Positions 11,677 to 21,468 of a stretch of DNA of 26,834 bases are shown here, piece after piece. Source of the stretch: Lasiosphaeria ovina (taxonomy: Eukaryota; Ascomycota; Sordariomycetes; Sordariales; Lasiosphaeriaceae); assembly GCA_033439765.1 (NCBI GenBank), contig JAULSN010000025.1, positions 1 through 26,834 of the forward strand, given 5' to 3'. The notes under the pieces are model-generated. The model ran no database searches. It had not been told where the DNA came from and saw only the letters and a list, made by a program, of their open reading frames with translations. Numbering within the stretch: the stretch's first letter is position 1; the number at the start of each line of letters is the position of its first letter. The translations under genes and the position numbers were made by a program.

Positions 11677-14600
11677 CTAGGGGACCCTTCGGGACTCCAT
11701 TCCCAATATCTTGACGAATTTAACATACAAATCCAGTATAAGGGGCTTGGTGAAACCGTCCGCAGGCATCTCTGCACCTGGGATCTTTTCCAGCCTTATT
11801 TCCTTCTTCGCCACAACGTTAATGATCCATTTATAACGTATATCGATACACCGGGTGCGTGCCTTATTAAGTGGATTCAGGATCGTAATATAGGCATTTT
11901 GGCTATTAGTAAACAAGACCAAAGGCGCTTCCTGCTTAATGCCGTATTCTCTATATAGCTTATTGATCCAAATGGCTGACCTTCCTGCCGGGGTTAAATT
12001 CGTAAACTCTGCTTCCGTTGAGCTTGTTACAACGTAAGTTTGTTTCTTTGACTTCCAGTATACAGGGCCGTCTGCAAGGAATACCACATGTCCTCCTATT
12101 GAGTAACGTATATATACTTCGTCTCCAAGCGAGGCATCTGCATAGGTGCGGAGCCCTAGGTTCTCAACTATATTATACATTCCTCCAAAGACTAGTCCTA
12201 AGGACTTGGTACCCTTGAGGTAGCGAAATAGGTGCTTTAGAAGGTCGAGATGTTTCTGACTTGGTCCAGCATTAGCCTTACAGAGTCGTGAGACTGTGTA
12301 TATAATGTCTGGTCGTGTTCCCGTCGATAGGTAGTTGAGGGCGCCCGTCTTCTTGATATAGTCTTTCTACTCATCATGCATAACTACCCATTTAGGCGAT
12401 CCCTTTGACGGTAAATCGAACTTCGCAGGCCACGGAGTTTTGGCCGGTTTGAGGTCTTCGTAGTCAAACTTCTTCAGTAAGGCCACGGTATATACTTCCT
12501 ATGTAAGGAAGACTTCACGTTGCTCTTCATCCCTGACAACGTCAAAACCAAGGAATCGCTTGACTTCGCCTAGCTCCTTCATTTTGTGATGCTTTTGAAG
12601 CTCGGCGGCGATTTTGTCGATGATTTCGTTTGTTGGTGCGGAAATGAGCACGTCATCTATATAAAGTAGGATCATGGAGCTATCGCTCTCATGTTTGAAG
12701 AGGCAGGTGTCTGCCTCGAAAGGTATATAGCCTAGGGACTTCATGACTGGCGTTATCGTGAGATACTAGTATAGAGGACTTCTTCTTAGACTATATAAGG
12801 CTTTCTTGAGAAGCCAGCATTTGCCTTTCCCTCTCTCCAAGCCGGTTGGTTGTTGTACATAGTACACATGACCTGGAGGGATGTTGGTATTGAGGAATGC
12901 TGCGTCGTAGTCGTACTGCTTGTATCGTAGGTTCCGGACTGCTGTGACTATTATGAAGGTTTTTACTAAGACGCTATTCGCAACTGCTGCGTAAACGTCT
13001 TGACCATTCCAACCCTCGGTCTCGAAGTTACCACAAACTACCCAGCGAGCTCTTAGTGACATCTTTCCAGTATTCGGGTCCAGTTTCTCATCATAGACCC
13101 ATTTTCCCGGTAAAACAGTCTGCCCTTCGGGTATGTTGACAAGTACGTAGACTTCCTTGTCCAAGATCTTTTGGTCCTGCTGCTTCATAGCAGGTAGCCA
13201 GTAGGACTCGTAGTTGGTAGTTCGCCGTGCCTCCTTGTAGTTCTTTGGAAGCTTGGTATGTATAGTATGAAGCTTATGCTCAACTTTCATCACTAAGAGG
13301 GCATAATCCACAGCTACCTTCATCTTCGGGTGCACGTATTGATATTGGAAAAAGCTGGTGTTGACTCGTAGACCTTGGTGATTAAGGCCCGGAATCGGTT
13401 TTCCATCGGTATATGTGCCGGGCGGTACGTTGGTCCTTCCTGAGCGCCTCACCCCCTCAAATCGAACCTTCTTCTGCTTCTTTGCCTTCTCTTTCTCAGC
13501 TTCAGGGTCTTGTATTCGCAGGGCTTCAGTCGTGCGGGAGTGATCGTAGGGGACAGGGTCTTCGCTTGGTAGATCTAGGTGATCTTCGGCATCTTGGTGA
13601 TCTTCGGCATCAAGGAATTCGTCACCCGATTCCTCGGTCGGCTCGGCATGTAATGCGTGAGGGTGTCGCTCAGATGCATGCGGCTCAGGTTCTTCCGAAT
13701 GTTCGTCGGTCGGCTCGGGCGTCGCTTTAGGTGTTAGGACTTCCTTGCGCGCGGGCCTTCCTCTCTTCTTTTTCGGGATTGTTGAAGTGGTGATCGGTGT
13801 AGTGATTTGGGTGGTGGCTTTCGGAGCCGGGCTAAGGGTGCTGCCGTTGATCGGTAGGTCGAAGCGAACCTTTGTAGGCGGAGTAAAATTTTCAGCCTCA
13901 TCGACAGTAGTGTCGTCAAATACAGCCTCATATTCTATGTCCTTTTCTGCTTCGCCTGGTCTAGCGCCTTCTTCTTCGTTGAATTTGACTACGCTGACCC
14001 TTACAATTGTGTTGTTTTCTGGATCATATATCCAGTAGATCTTTCCGTGCATATCATCGTAGCCGACCAACCTTCCAACTCGGGCGCGGGGTTCCAGCTT
14101 ATTGCCCTGTGTTCTCCAGCTCGGCTTCATATAGTAGTATGCCGGGCAGTAGAAGCTTCTCAGATGCCGAATATACGGCTTGCGGGCTTCTTCGGGAAGG
14201 CCAACAGCTGTGCCAAAGACTTCATGCGGGCTTAACTCGCCTGCGTTTGCTGAAGTCGGTAGTAGGTTGGTGATCCTCACAACGCTCTCTACAACGAAAG
14301 GCCACAGCCACTCCGGTATTCCATGTTCAATCATCAGAGTCCTTGTTCGCTCAGCAACAACCCTGATCATCCGTTCAATCTTTCCATTCATGAACGGCGA
14401 GTCTGTTGTTGTCATGTGGACCTATATACCTTCGGTTTTGGCCCAGGTCTTGAGCTTGGAGTTCTTATAATCGTTAGTATTAAGGCCGAATTCCGAACCT
14501 CCATCAAGACCTATTATCTTGACTTTCCTTTCGGTCTGCCGTACCAGGAACGTACATAGCTCCAGGATCTATTGGTATACATGGCCTTTTTCTTTCGTAA

Positions 14601-15411
14601 ATCGTATCCATATATAGCCTGAATAAACATCGATAAATAGGACTACCCACTTATAACCTAAGTGGCCGGGATTGGCGTGTGATGCAACGTCAACCCGGAT
14701 CATATCAACTAGGCCACAAACAGCTTCTTTTGTTGCCTTTCCTAGCTCATCGGTCTTCTTCCCTCTTGTACATGCATCGCAGAAGTGGTCCCTCCACTTT
14801 CCACGGAGCTGAATTCCAGCTTCTTCGCATGCCCTCACAACGATACCACGCGAGGCGTGCATAAGGCGCCTGTGCATGACTGGGTAGTTGATTAAGGCAA
14901 GAATCGCTAGTTGTGGGGTATATACGGCTTCATCGAAGTCATCGGGGGTTATACTAGGAATAATAGGTATATTCCTGTATGTCATGCACTGAATCCTTCT
15001 TCCGGTGATATTGTGGATTATATCATTCTGGTTCATTCGCTATGTTGCCTTTACTGACTGCAGTGCAACGATGCTGACCAGATTCGCCGGGGATTCAGGG
15101 CAATAACAAGCTAGTGATAGTCTCATACGCATATTGTCTCCCTTATCGGTCACGGCGTTGATCTCTACCACTCTAGTATAGTAGGTCGAGCCTATTAATC
15201 CGGAGGAGCACGCATAGTAGATGGGTTCGGGTAGGGGATAAAGCTCTGAGAACCATTTGAGGTGGTTGAAGCTTGCAGCAGAAGCACCTATATCAAAGAC
15301 AATATGGTCCTTCGTCAAAATCTCTGCCTTGAGAGCCTGTTGGACTTTGGCACTCATTAGCATTAAGCCGAGTACCAGGGGCTCGCGATAAAATCCGACT
15401 GCTCGTCGCAC
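11677..15411 (-). pseudogene. Copia pol: protease, integrase, RT, RNase H, broken by six TAG codons
   Basis: One - strand frame runs through the whole span, broken only by TAG at 15040, 14569, 14422, 12766, 12499 and 12367. Protease: DIGAS near 15290, where D-T/S-G is expected. Integrase: zinc-binding HRRLMHAS...CDAC near 14800-14870, core Asp in IRVDVAS near 14690, GLDGGSEFG near 14500, and Glu in NGKIERM near 14380. RT (RVT_2 type): KWVYDEKLDPNTGK near 13080, ARWVVCGNFE near 13030, DYDAAFLN near 12900, and an intact YIDD at about 12655. RNase H: YADAS, then SSTEAEF near 12010, then FTNSQNA, where an Asp is usual. The end is TAG at 11677, with TGA two codons further on. All six stops fit CAG or TGG turned into TAG by RIP. 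Confidence 0.9.
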
Positions 15412-15578
15412 GCATCTTCAACGCGCACGCGGCAGGCCTGCAGCTGACCAGTTACGGGTAGTCGAACTTCTTAAGGTACAACTTGCAGCTCTGTAGCCGT
15501 GTTGCGTGGGGATTCGGGGGGTGCAATATTAGTTCGATGCGGCTCTGCTTGAGGCTCTTCGGGTAAAGTCCGGGTAGG

Positions 15579-16556
15579 CTATTGAGCCTCCTTCGGGTCG
15601 ATCCGGGGTATGAAAAAGTTGGGTGCAAACAACAAGCTAGAACTGGTCTGCGTTAAGGGATTCGCAAGACCTGAGCCGTTATGTACCACCACAGCCGTAG
15701 TCGCTCCTTGTTTCTTCTTCAGCTCTTCGGCTTCCTTCTTCTTAGGCCAGGAGTTAGGAGCCTTGCTCGGATCACACCACCAGCAATCAGACTTATCCTT
15801 CGGGGCATGATGACCGCAGGACTTATACTCCCAGGTTTCCATGATTTGGCTTGAGCACTTATCACAGAGCTTCCTTGCCCTCCTGCCTTTAGTATCCTTG
15901 AGCTCTTTGACTTTTGCTTCTGCTTCCTTGTTGACCTTGCTGAACTTTGGTGCTGCTTCCTCGCTTGCAGCTATCTCTTCAAGTTCTTGATTCAACTTCT
16001 CCCAGGTCAATGTCTTTTCTTTCAGTCCATTTACCCAGAAGAGGAAGCGGTCGGGGTAGGTCTTCTTAAGCTTTGCGACCAGCAGGTTGGTATGGTATGC
16101 CTCCGTAACTCCCGCCTTGAGTTCCTCGATCTTCTTATATAGGTATCGAAGTCGGGTCAGGAAGTCTTGCATTTTCCCGAAGGTGGTACGATCAATTATT
16201 GAGTATTCGATAACACAGTCCATTACGGCTTCCTGCGTAACGCGAGGAAGGACCTTCTTGATGAGGTCGTATATAACTTTCGGGTTTTGCTCTCTTGGAT
16301 CCCAACCACGGGCGATCAGTCTCTCGTATACAGCCGGCGAGAGGCTATTGCTAATCATCGCTGAGATGACTGCTCGATTCACTCGCCACTCTTTCTTTTC
16401 TACTGCACTTGTAGGTTCATCAATTACTTGAAGGATGTAGTTTTGCAAGTCGTAGATATTGAGGTAGCCCCAGAGAGAACTGTCCCACTGGATTAGGTTC
16501 TTCTCCCCTGTCAACTGGGTAACGTCGGCACGGATGAGCCGATGTGCGTCTTCCAT
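15579..16556 (-). CDS. Copia gag, 325 aa
   Basis: The open frame starts at ATG 16556, about 400 bp inside the 5' LTR. It encodes a mostly helical capsid-like protein. A Cys/His cluster at about residues 231-263 (CDKC, then SCGHH, then CWWC) is a zinc-knuckle-like nucleic-acid-binding region, followed by a Lys-rich stretch. The TAG at 15579 may itself be a RIP product. Reading through it, the frame stays open to about 15355, overlapping the pol frame, which opens at 15411. Gag and pol are in different frames (pol is -1 relative to gag). That means either a programmed -1 frameshift or a small indel. Confidence 0.8.
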   Translation of the reverse strand: MEDAHRLIRADVTQLTGEKNLIQWDSSLWGYLNIYDLQNYILQVIDEPTSAVEKKEWRVNRAVISAMISNSLSPAVYERLIARGWDPREQNPKVIYDLIKKVLPRVTQEAVMDCVIEYSIIDRTTFGKMQDFLTRLRYLYKKIEELKAGVTEAYHTNLLVAKLKKTYPDRFLFWVNGLKEKTLTWEKLNQELEEIAASEEAAPKFSKVNKEAEAKVKELKDTKGRRARKLCDKCSSQIMETWEYKSCGHHAPKDKSDCWWCDPSKAPNSWPKKKEAEELKKKQGATTAVVVHNGSGLANPLTQTSSSLLFAPNFFIPRIDPKEAQ

Positions 16557-16940
16557 ATCGAATTTGGTGATGCCTTCAACAGGTATCTGTTAGGCTGGGG
16601 TTGGTTGAAGTCTTCGTACAGCCTGGTTGGTTACGCGTGGCTGAGAAAAGATTTGGTAGGTTGTCGGTTCTTCTATCGAGGGATGGACCAAAGAAACCGA
16701 TGCCTATCAATCGCTCTAGTTGATCGACGGGAATGCCCTCAATTACTATCGGCTTCTAATAGATTGAGGGTGGTATGCCTAGAAAGTCGCTCGACTTCCT
16801 TGGTGCTATTGGCTGGCTTGCGGTCTTCCTGACCTGCGCGCGCTCGCCTTGTTATTAGGTAGATTAATCGACTCAACTAATCTCCTTCTCGTGCGCTCTC
16901 GAATATAAAGAACGGCTTGGGGATAGCTTTAATTAGAAGC

Positions 16941-16959
16941 GAAAAAGGGCGTTATAACC
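16941..16959 (-). other. Candidate primer binding site of copia
   Basis: On the - strand GGTTATAACGCCC directly follows the 5' LTR end. The position is right for a tRNA primer binding site, but I could not assign the tRNA. Confidence 0.4.
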
Positions 16960-17091
16960 TATGTGGATGGTATATAGGATGCATTAGCTAACTAACTCTA
17001 GGAGGGGGAACCTCCCGTACTAAATGTGTGGGCGAGAACCCGTGCGGGGGCAACTGGCCCATGCGCTAGGGTAGGGCTAAACCCCGTAACA
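16960..17091 (-). repeat. Copia LTR, right copy (5' LTR of the element)
   Basis: 132 bp. On the - strand it starts TGTTACGGGG and ends CCATCCACATA. Only one of the five differences from the left LTR (CCCGTAC against CCCGCAC) is a RIP-type change on this side; the other four are on the left side. Confidence 0.95.
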
Positions 17092-17096
17092 TATCT
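17092..17096. repeat. Copia target-site duplication, right copy
   Basis: TATCT immediately follows the LTR end, matching 11403-11407. Confidence 0.85.
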
Positions 17097-17847
17097 GCCT
17101 GTCGTGGAGTACCAGGAGACCCGGTCCTTCCTCGACGAGCTCCTGGAGATCATCGACGACCAGACGCCGCGCGAAGTCTCCGAGTTCGTCCTCGAGAAAT
17201 GCGCCCACCTCCTACTCCAGAACTATCGCTAAGTGGCGTTCTTTAAGCTACTCGGCGATAAGCAGAAGCAGCCCCTAACCCCGGTCAGCGGCCGCTCCTT
17301 TTGTTTCCCAGGACTACGAGAAGAGGCCAGGAAGGTCGGTAGGGACGTCGGGATGGTTAAGGGTAATAAGAGACGCTTCAAGTAGATGGACGCCTTCTTC
17401 GTCTGGACGTAGGATAGTACCGATATCGGGTTCGGACGGGCACACACCGAGCATCTATCGTACCGGACGCTCTACCGCGTGGCCTCCGACAGCCTCGGGG
17501 TAAAAGGGTATACTTCCGTAACGGTCGGACGGCTGAGAGAGATACTCGCGTACCGCTTCTTCGAGCAGTATAGCGCGCTACCCTACCCAGATAGTAACGG
17601 CTCGATATAGTAGGTAAGTAAGTAATATATACGGATATTATTCGTCTTTCATCCTCTATAGGCTATCGATGCCGTACCGCGGGGCTTATCGTAGATCTCC
17701 ATCGCGAGAGCCGTCGCTATCGCGAGGGACGAGTACGAGGCCGTAAGGGCTCCCGCGCTAGTACCCGGTTATCTAGATAGAGTTACTAACGCCAATACCG
17801 CGAAGGCCTAGATCGCCCACGGGCGAAGCCTCGCCTACTATAAATAA
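17097..17847 (+). pseudogene. Gene A, 3' part, continued after the copia insertion
   Basis: The split codon CT+G is completed at 17097 and the frame continues without shift as PVVEYQETRSFLDELLEI. It runs through TAG/TAA positions at Gln/Trp-like sites to 17613, skips a short intron, and ends SLAYYK at TAA 17845-17847. TAG follows directly, so the true stop could be further on if both are RIP products. The first 350 bp keep clearly more CA and TG than other gene A parts. There is no recognisable domain. The protein is predicted to be soluble, with charged helical stretches such as KLLGDKQKQP and KGNKRRFK. Confidence 0.6.
17614..17661 (+). other. Intron in gene A, 48 bp
   Basis: GTAAGTAAGT donor and CCTCTATAG acceptor. 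The frame passes in phase 0 (TAG-TAG | GCT-ATC-GAT). It has no hairpin element. Confidence 0.55.
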
Positions 17848-17850
17848 TAG

Positions 17851-17958
17851 TCGTCTTCTATCTCGGTCTTCCATTTCGGTCTTCCATCTCGGTCTTCTAT
17901 CTCGGTCTTCTATCTCGGTCTTCTATCTCGATCTCCCATCTTGGTCGTCTTCCATCTC
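17851..17958. repeat. 13-bp tandem repeat, pyrimidine-rich
   Basis: GGTCTTCTATCTC and variants are repeated about seven times just after the probable stop of gene A, with GATCTCC and GGTCGTC variants at the end. Confidence 0.85.
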
Positions 17959-18407
17959 TCTTATTATATATTAGAACCATATCCGAACGTATCTCCTACG
18001 GAGAGGTAATTAGTATTAGCTTTATAACTATACTCGGCATAACTGCTTAGTATTAAGCCGGGGTTCCGGCGCGGGGCCTCGGATAGATAGCGAGAAGGAC
18101 CCGCGTCCGGGTACGGGGTACGGGACTAGTAAGGGGACTCGGTCCGTTAGTATAGCGGCGAAGCCGAGGCGTAAGTAATAGTTATATAATATATAATAGT
18201 TATATAATATAATATATAATAAGGCCTTTCGCGAATACTACTACTTAGTATAATTTATTAATAGTACTACTTAACGGAGTAGCACTCTCGTCTTACCTTC
18301 GTAGATCCAGTAGGTAGAGACTAGAAGTAGGGCTATTACGCGCTCCCGTACGTAACTATATAAGGCCTACTTCCTCGCCCCCGTAGGTAGCTATACTACT
18401 AACTAAA
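17959..18407. other. Spacer between genes A and B
   Basis: No coding signal is visible. It contains a simple AT repeat at 18176-18225 (TTATATAATATATAATAG). A sequence near 18236-18290 (CTACTACTTAGTATAATT ... GTACTACTTAACGG) resembles a decayed hairpin-element remnant. From about 18366 onward it resembles 26210-26270 upstream of B'', so that end is probably the upstream region of gene B. Confidence 0.5.
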
Positions 18408-18427
18408 CTCTCCCTTCTATTCTTTTT
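18408..18427 (+). promoter_or_regulatory. CT-rich block upstream of gene B
   Basis: CTCTCCCTTCTATTCTTTTT lies about 100 bp before the start codon. It is conserved at 26248-26267 in front of B''. CT-rich blocks before transcription starts are common in fungal promoters. It could instead be the pyrimidine tract of a 5' UTR intron, because CTAAC precedes it and AAG follows. Confidence 0.4.
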
Positions 18428-18430
18428 AAG

Positions 18431-18521
18431 GATTATACTACTTATATAAGTAGTAGTATTTTTAAAATAGGGCTATCTATTCGAGTAGTACTATTTTTAA
18501 ATTTTACTAAGTAGTATAATC
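18431..18521. repeat. Hairpin element 1, just upstream of the gene B start
   Basis: Imperfect inverted repeat of 91 bp, beginning GATTATACTACTTA and ending TAAGTAGTATAATC, with A/T runs inside. It lies eight bases before the inferred start codon at 18529. The equivalent copy before B'' is at 26272-26361. Confidence 0.85.
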
Positions 18522-19156
18522 GATAAGTATAGGCGATGAAGAAAGCTCCGACTCCGACGGAGCCGCGGTTACGCTTATAGCTTAACCTAAACGCGGGCGT
18601 AGTCGGCCTAAGAAGGACAAGGCTACTATAAAAGAGCCTGCCGAAACTCCGAAGAAGACGAAGGTCGTCTTTAAGCTTATAGTTGGTAACTTCGATACTA
18701 CCTATACGACGTTCTTCGTCGATAACTCGGAGATCTAGTTATACTAGGTCATTCCGCTCCCGCCGTAGGAGAAATGGCGCCCTACGTCGACCGATAAAGA
18801 CTGGAAACGGTAGTAGCACGACCACCCGAGTAGCTGGATGACGTAGAAAGGAATCCGCCTCTACGTAGGGTATTATAATCTCGCCAAACTACCTATAAAC
18901 CCCTCGCCCGCGTACTGGAAGACCCTAAAGCGCGAATACCGCCCGACCTTCGAGGTGGTGTACCCGGATACGAAGTTCCTAGACTAGGACGGCGGCGTTA
19001 GCGTAGACTTTATTAAGAACGCGAAGAAGGTCCGGCTAGACGGCTAGAAGCTCGCCGCCCTAATACTCTTCTCTCTCAGCGCGGCCGCCGGTACTATCGC
19101 GGGAATCCTCGGGTATAAGATAGCGGGTCTACTAACCTATTATACTAATATAGATA

Positions 19157-19292
19157 GTAAGCTCTATCGATACCCCCTCCTCCGATTCTACTACTTAGTA
19201 TATTAAATAAAGAGTACTATTTATACGGATAGTACTCTTTATTTAATATACTAAGTAGTAGAATTTAAGAGCTCTAATTAACTTTATTCTAG
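19157..19292 (+). other. Gene B intron 1, 136 bp, contains hairpin element 2
   Basis: GTAAGC donor, AATTAAC branch-like site, TTTATTCTAG acceptor. Phase 1. Removing it joins TYYTNID to ISDIFSLVAFF in frame. Confidence 0.8.
19185..19264. repeat. Hairpin element 2, perfect 36-bp arms
   Basis: The left arm 19185-19220 is the exact reverse complement of 19229-19264, with an 8-nt loop TTATACGG. The arm begins ATTCTACTACTTAGTATATT and ends AAATAAAGAGTACTAT. Confidence 0.98.
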
Positions 19293-20627
19293 TATCGGAT
19301 ATCTTTAGCCTAGTCGCTTTCTTCCTAAAGGGTAATACGGGATATAGGGCCGATATCGAGCCGAAGTGGGCGGGTATATCGCTAGACGACTAGGGATCGG
19401 TCTATAGCCAGATTCCCGCCCTATTCAACCAGAACCCGTATATAGTACTATTTACGTAACTAGCTACGAGTAATAACTAGACTTAGCCCATTACGATCCA
19501 TAAGGGCGACGTTACTAAGGGTATCGCTAGCGGAGAGACCGAAGAGGATCTTACTAGGATTAACGTCTACGCTACGATCGTCGCTACCGTACTCCTCTAT
19601 CTTAAGACCGTTACGATAGAGCCCGGCTTTAGCGGGGATAAGCGGTTCGTATAGGACTTTAGTAAGCCTAACGCCATTAGTGGTTTCGTACCGGACGACT
19701 AGCTACGTGGTTTCTACTATTTAATATTCTTCCTATAGCGCCGCCGTAAGAACCCCATCGACGGCTAGGAAGGTTCTAGGGCTACGGCGAAGCCCGTATA
19801 GGTGTTCCGTCCCTAAGACCTCGACTCTATCCTTACCGAGGCGGAACACCACCTCGTAGTATATAACGTGGCGGCTATATCTACGATTAACGTTATATAG
19901 ACTCTAGAGAAGGGCAAGGGTAAGACGGTCGAGGAGGAGGAGGAGCTAACTACCACCGAGGCGGTTAAGCGTATGCACCGCCGTACGGTAGTACTCTTGG
20001 GCGTAGACTCGTTCCGCCATCTGAACCGCCCGGCGGCGAGAGGGTCCAACCCCTCGTAGGGTGCCCCGCCAGAGGATATCGACCTACCCCCGCTCGACGT
20101 CAAGCTCATCCGCCGTCTCGCGGCCGTCTAGTACGAGAACGGACGCCTCCACCGGCCGGTAATAAGCTACGTTAAGGAAGACGTCGCTAAGACGTTTCCC
20201 ATATTTTTCCCCGATAAGTAGTCGTTTAGCGACTATATAGGTACCCAGGAACTACTCGTAGATAGGCTCGCTAGTGAAGCCGACGGCGCGGACGTAGACT
20301 AGGAGACTACCCGCGAACGGGTAGCGAACGACCTATAGTAGAGCTTCTAAATTAAGTCGATTATTACCCGAGGTCACCCCTTTAAGGAGGTGCCGAGGTT
20401 TACGGACGAGTGGATATTAATCAAGGCCGTAGAGCTTAGAGGATGGATATCGGTAGAGGACGTATAGGCGTATATCGCGGAGCTAGACGCCCACGGACCG
20501 GACCCGATCCCTAACGATCGGAAATGGGGTTCGTTTAACTACGGCACGCTTAAAGAGCTATATAAGTAGGCCTAATAGGACCTCGGCGGAGTTAACTAGA
20601 GAGCTATAATACCGTACTAGTTAGTCG

Positions 20628-20767
20628 GTAAGTATCTTCTTCCTAGATTACGCTACTTGGTAGATTAAATAAAGAGTATTACTTATATAGATAGTACTCT
20701 TTATTTCGTTTACTAAGTAGTATAATCTAAGGCTCTAATATAGGGTTATTACTAACGTATTATATAG
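20628..20767 (+). other. Gene B intron 2, 140 bp, contains hairpin element 3
   Basis: GTAAGT donor, TTACTAAC branch point, ATTATATAG acceptor. Phase 1. The Walker A exon follows in frame. Confidence 0.85.
20644..20729. repeat. Hairpin element 3
   Basis: Inverted repeat of 86 bp inside intron 2. Arms start TAGATTACGCTACTTGGTAG and end CTAAGTAGTATAATCTA, with AATAAAGAGTA pairing to TACTCTTTATT. A few arm mismatches are present. Confidence 0.9.
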
Positions 20768-21335
20768 ATACCTAGATAATATACCGGATAGAGACTTCCC
20801 CTCTCGTATCCTAGATATTAATAAACGAGGTCGGTACCGGTAAGACGTTTACGTACCTCTTTAACGTCTATCTAAGGATGGAATACCTTAAGAGGGAGTA
20901 TAAGAAGGGAAACCATATCGAGACCGGTCCCTAGCTCGTCGTAATACTAGCCAATCTCGTCGCCTAGACGTTTCGAGAAGGATACGAGAACTTCCCGGGT
21001 CTTACCTTCTATAGCTTCTACGGAACTACCGCCAACCTCCCCCAGGACGACCCGCGGAAGCTGGCGACCGTATCGATCGACCAGCTTCGGATCCTTATTA
21101 AGATATAGCACTAGGCGCGTCTCGACCCTAAGACGGCTAGTTACGTCGTTATCTCGTCTTATACGACTCTATACCGCCGCTAGATAAAGAAGTCTACGAA
21201 GGAATTCGACGTAGAAGAATATAGCGGAGATTGGCGGCCGGATAAGACTACGCGGCCCGAGAACGAGGAGGGGGAGATTACCGAGGACGACGAGGACTAC
21301 TTCGAGGAACTAGAGAAGTACAAACTAGGCGATAA

Positions 21336-21468
21336 GTAAGCTTATTCCCGATTATACTACTTAGTAGATTAAATAAAGAGCGCTATCTACTTGAGTAGTA
21401 TTCTTTATTTAATCTACTAAGTAGTATAATCTATAGTATTTAGGATATTTACTAATATATCTATATAG
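21336..21468 (+). other. Gene B intron 3, 133 bp, contains hairpin element 4
   Basis: GTAAGC donor, TTTACTAAT branch-like site, CTATATAG acceptor. Phase 2. The exon carrying the DEA(Q) box follows in frame. Confidence 0.8.
21350..21431. repeat. Hairpin element 4, 30-bp perfect arms
   Basis: The left arm GATTATACTACTTAGTAG + ATTAAATAAAGA is the exact reverse complement of the right arm ending TAAGTAGTATAATC at 21431. The loop region is CGCTATCTACTTGAGTAG. Confidence 0.97.

Larger units (their letters stand above)
11408..17091 (-). mobile_element. Ty1/copia LTR retrotransposon, 5684 bp, full length
   Basis: Two 132-bp LTRs bound gag and pol genes read on the - strand in copia order: gag, protease, integrase, RT, RNase H. 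A 5-bp duplication (TATCT) flanks the element. It interrupts gene A, and removing 11408-17096 restores gene A's frame exactly. CA and TG are common inside it, unlike the surrounding DNA, so RIP has been light. Even so, pol has six in-frame TAG codons, and some active-site residues are altered by RIP-type changes. The gag frame is open. The element arrived recently relative to its neighbours and is probably no longer autonomous. Confidence 0.95.

Noticed and set aside
13413..14559. Several + strand open frames opposite the copia pol
   Set aside because: They are antisense shadows of the - strand integrase and RT frames, with no independent protein character.
16542..16832. + strand open frame upstream of copia gag
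   Set aside because: It overlaps the gag start on the other strand and the 5' leader of the element, with no recognisable product.
19813..20109. - strand open frame of 98 codons, Ser-rich
   Set aside because: Antisense to the Glu-rich part of gene B (GAG runs read as CTC); no start context or homology.
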